DNA of 37,675 bases from contig JAHDHL010000046.1 in NCBI GenBank assembly GCA_020631355.1, positions 1 to 37,675 of the forward strand. Reading direction: 5' to 3'. This document shows positions 36,501 to 37,675 of this stretch, in pieces. Source of the stretch: Saprospiraceae bacterium. GTDB taxonomy: Bacteria > Bacteroidota > Bacteroidia > Chitinophagales > Saprospiraceae. Position numbers and translations under genes: made by a program. Position 1 is the first letter of the stretch, and each line of letters opens with the position of its first letter. The notes beneath the pieces are model-generated. The model made no database searches and was not told where the DNA came from. It saw nothing but the letters and a program-made list of their open reading frames with translations.

Positions 36501-37529
36501 GTAAGAATCGCTAAACTGATTGATGCGAAAAAGAATGAGGGACTAGGTCCGGGTGATAAGGTGGCCAAGGAAAGAGCAAGGATGAGAAAACAAGCGGAGA
36601 TAGAAGTCCTTTTGGGTCAGTTGGCACCTCATGCGGCCACTCTCCTAGGTTTGCAAGGGGTTGCAATACCTGTATCATCTGGAATATCTTACACACCTAA
36701 GACAATCATGGGAACCAAACTTGGGTTCAGGATGAATGCGGATGTGTTGACCAAGAGAGGAGACCCGGGTAGTGCACCATCTGTAAATAACAGCTTGTGG
36801 GATAAATTGACTAGGAGGAGAAATCAGGGAGGATCCTATTATGTAAGAGGGCATTTATTGAATCATAATGTTCATGGCCCAGGGAATACATGGAATAACT
36901 TGACTGTCCTTTCAAGGAAAGGTAATAAGAATCATTTGGATGAAGCAGAAAAATTGGTTAAGATTGCTGTAGACTCTGGTGCAATAGTTCGCTATTGGGT
37001 TATTGCTGATTACAAATCTAAAATTAAGAAGACGACTAGTGATGCTGAGTTGAGAGCAGCTACTCAAATTAGACAGGATCAGTGGGAAATCACTCGTGAC
37101 ATTAGATCGATTGAGAGTGAGGCATTACCAGAAAAACTTCTGTTGAGTGCACAATTACTAGAGCCGAATGGCAGTGGTGGTTACAACATTAAAAAGACCC
37201 TAGTCATTAATAAGAAAGTGGATAATCCTGTTGAATTTGATTTGACTAAGTATCAGATTGATGGTGGTCAACCTTTAGAAAAAGTGAGTTTAACTGAAAC
37301 GGATGTTGATATAATAGCAAGGAATACAGAATATGACGAGGAGGATTTATCTATCATAGTAGATGCTGCAAAGAAAGTCAAGGATGCTGGAGGACTTTAC
37401 AGATATCAACAAATTATTGATAAAATGCTTGAATTAGGGACTGCTACACCTTTGTTAATCAGAATTATTAATGGTAGTGGTAGTGATAATAAAGGACTGC
37501 GTGATCCAGGAAATAACGTAACATTGTAA
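33531..37529 (+). CDS. Probable eCIS cargo: large modular toxin with C-terminal RGH nuclease domain
   Basis: This 1,332-residue protein is the likely payload of the injection system. Residues about 1-400 are low-complexity and rich in Lys, Ala, Pro and Glu, so probably disordered; such N-termini serve as loading signals in PVC cargo. Coiled-coil helices span about 430-610. A hydrophobic/amphipathic helical core at about 615-885 (FLKNLFGGIRLGISNFMANL, LLSPAGAFIKAVMLIVDVVK, AIPILIGFLAALVGVTGLTG) resembles the core of DUF4157-type eCIS toxins, but no DUF4157 protease-like domain is seen. A very basic stretch (886-942) and a pre-toxin-like motif (GEKHKLFFKGNG, LMIASEEMTF; about 941-977) follow. 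The C-terminal domain (about 1050-1165) contains YVRGHLLNHN with R1106-G1107-H1108 and GPGNTWNNLTVLSRKGNKNH, matching DNA/RNA non-specific endonucleases; H1108 would be the general base and N1122 or N1123 a metal ligand. A 165-residue tail of unknown role follows. Confidence 0.8.
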   Translation: MEKAAKTRKSVSPNLAKKSSVSTTKQEAAKPFNVIEPANKNLGYSDFIENRLQGNIWYDDAKKNNSDKKTKKDLNSTNPLADSKVVETSETPLENKAVKLAPSKAIVIAPVTDKAKTDDAVVPKEPILPKEEKGKKEGKAKGEVKEKAIPKAPKNAASDPQFQKVAVHISKTGTRLKQHPDPKAKLSETKDASHLETTQQNDKNDQSAHMGTMEAVAEKSEKQPITPESFKKILQGQLDSLEKQLPKDEAAAERFNKEKPIEKMKQNVASTVNAERAALAGPMDKEAKEEKAPASNLPTTNAIPLKAEATPKAPIPIDAKKASPKPKTSQEISMEKESQSLDDQMAENDITDEQLAKSNEPKFTGALESKNEAKKEAKAAPGHYRKKERNVLGMAQNQAMNKGQMGFGGMMNSQISTINQVFKGQGLTSTSDKDKQRDVNQELKDIYNQTKKNVSEILDKLSESVDKKFEEKAGAAKATFEKNVEEGLGEIYGWFTIDDWLFGEDTDAIEDVFRVEKGKFVSAMDAAFDEIAQLISDELNKAIKEIKKGRKDTETHFNSLTKEQQRLANDTMNQLGDQYDTLEDTVYEKQEELAGDLASAYNEKVGELRESFDAIKEKVSATWIEAAFNAIKGVIETILKLKDLLLNLLSAVIDAVKAIISDPIGFLKNLFGGIRLGISNFMANLKKNIITGLIEWLTGSLGGVGITIPDNLFSLSGIFDLVTQILGLSKEYFRAKAVKLLGEPTVNAMEKGLEIFQIVKEKGVMGLWEHIKEQFTDLKEMVMDAIRDMIMTKVVEAGIKWMLGLLSPAGAFIKAVMLIVDVVKFFIERAAQIIELVSAFVDSIRALANGGVGQVAAAIEKALTKAIPILIGFLAALVGVTGLTGKVQKIIKRVRKRIDKAITKLILKAKKKFRKLMKKGKAGVKKVVGKIVSWWKAKKEFKTKNGEKHKLFFKGNGASAKLMIASEEMTFQSFIRDLEGSTGTNAESEAVRIAKLIDAKKNEGLGPGDKVAKERARMRKQAEIEVLLGQLAPHAATLLGLQGVAIPVSSGISYTPKTIMGTKLGFRMNADVLTKRGDPGSAPSVNNSLWDKLTRRRNQGGSYYVRGHLLNHNVHGPGNTWNNLTVLSRKGNKNHLDEAEKLVKIAVDSGAIVRYWVIADYKSKIKKTTSDAELRAATQIRQDQWEITRDIRSIESEALPEKLLLSAQLLEPNGSGGYNIKKTLVINKKVDNPVEFDLTKYQIDGGQPLEKVSLTETDVDIIARNTEYDEEDLSIIVDAAKKVKDAGGLYRYQQIIDKMLELGTATPLLIRIINGSGSDNKGLRDPGNNVTL

Positions 37530-37538
37530 GTTTATTTT

Positions 37539-37675
37539 ATGATTTATACACTAAAGAATTTCAAAAATAACTTTTGTATCACGGCTTATGATGCAGAAGA
37601 TGATGGACTCATACAGTTCAAGGAGAAATATGGAACTCCAATGAGAGTGGACTATGCCCAGTTAATTGAATTAGC
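37539..37675 (+). CDS. Partial small ORF after the toxin; possible immunity protein
   Basis: An ATG at 37539, 9 bases after the toxin stop, opens a frame that stays open to the window end (45 codons seen). The visible start reads MIYTLKNFKNNFCITAYDAE followed by DDGLIQFKEKYGTPM. There is no signal peptide or membrane segment. I do not recognise the family. The tight spacing behind a gene with a C-terminal nuclease domain, and a local base composition like the toxin's 3' end, are what is expected of an immunity gene. Only the full sequence can test this. Confidence 0.6.
   Translation, partial: MIYTLKNFKNNFCITAYDAEDDGLIQFKEKYGTPMRVDYAQLIEL

Noticed and set aside
35330-36568. 412-codon open frame on the minus strand inside the toxin gene
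   Set aside because: It is a shadow of the codon usage of the plus-strand gene. Its translation is low-complexity (Ser, Ala, Leu, Ile, Pro, Thr-rich) with no recognisable domain, and the plus strand has a coherent 1,332-residue protein with motifs.

Overview
The window comes from a Bacteroidota chromosome. The evidence is three very large secreted proteins with C-terminal tails of the type IX secretion system (T9SS) type, weak ribosome-binding sites, a TAnnTTTG-type promoter, and an AT-rich genome. The repeated CSYDPNDK-type domain and the style of the surface proteins suggest a Saprospirales or Cytophagales type marine or soil bacterium, but the sequence alone does not fix the order.

Region 1 (1-12,956) is a surface-protein locus. 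It opens with the 3' part of a tRNA-Arg(UCU) and its terminator. An ECF sigma factor and a membrane anti-sigma factor (RskA type) follow. Then come three giant exported proteins: a beta-helix adhesin built of long internal repeats, an FG-GAP/VCBS beta-propeller protein, and a propeller-like protein that shares its C-terminal modules with the second. Clear hairpin terminators lie after the first and third surface genes.

Region 2 (13,188-33,446) is an essentially complete extracellular contractile injection system (eCIS; Afp/PVC/MAC-like, a phage-tail-derived particle). In order it has a DUF4255/Afp16-like tube terminator, a protein with possible carbohydrate-binding modules, one sheath, two tube proteins, a DUF5908 miniprotein, a LysM protein, a VgrG-like spike, a PAAR tip, a gp25 wedge, Afp11-like and Afp12-like baseplate proteins, a large protein of unknown role and an AAA+ ATPase. 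A CIS_TMP-family (tape-measure) gene follows on the opposite strand and is more AT-rich. No capsid, terminase, lysis or T6SS membrane-complex genes are present, so this is neither a prophage nor a classical T6SS.

Region 3 (33,531-37,675) holds the probable cargo. It is a 1,332-residue protein with a long disordered, charged N-terminus, a helical eCIS-toxin-like core, a strongly basic stretch, and a C-terminal domain with an RGH motif like DNA/RNA non-specific endonucleases. Nine bases after its stop a small ORF begins and runs off the window; it sits where an immunity gene would. The combination of an eCIS particle, a modular nuclease toxin and a possible immunity gene is the most interesting feature of the window, because known eCIS cargo mostly acts on eukaryotic cells and usually has no dedicated immunity protein.
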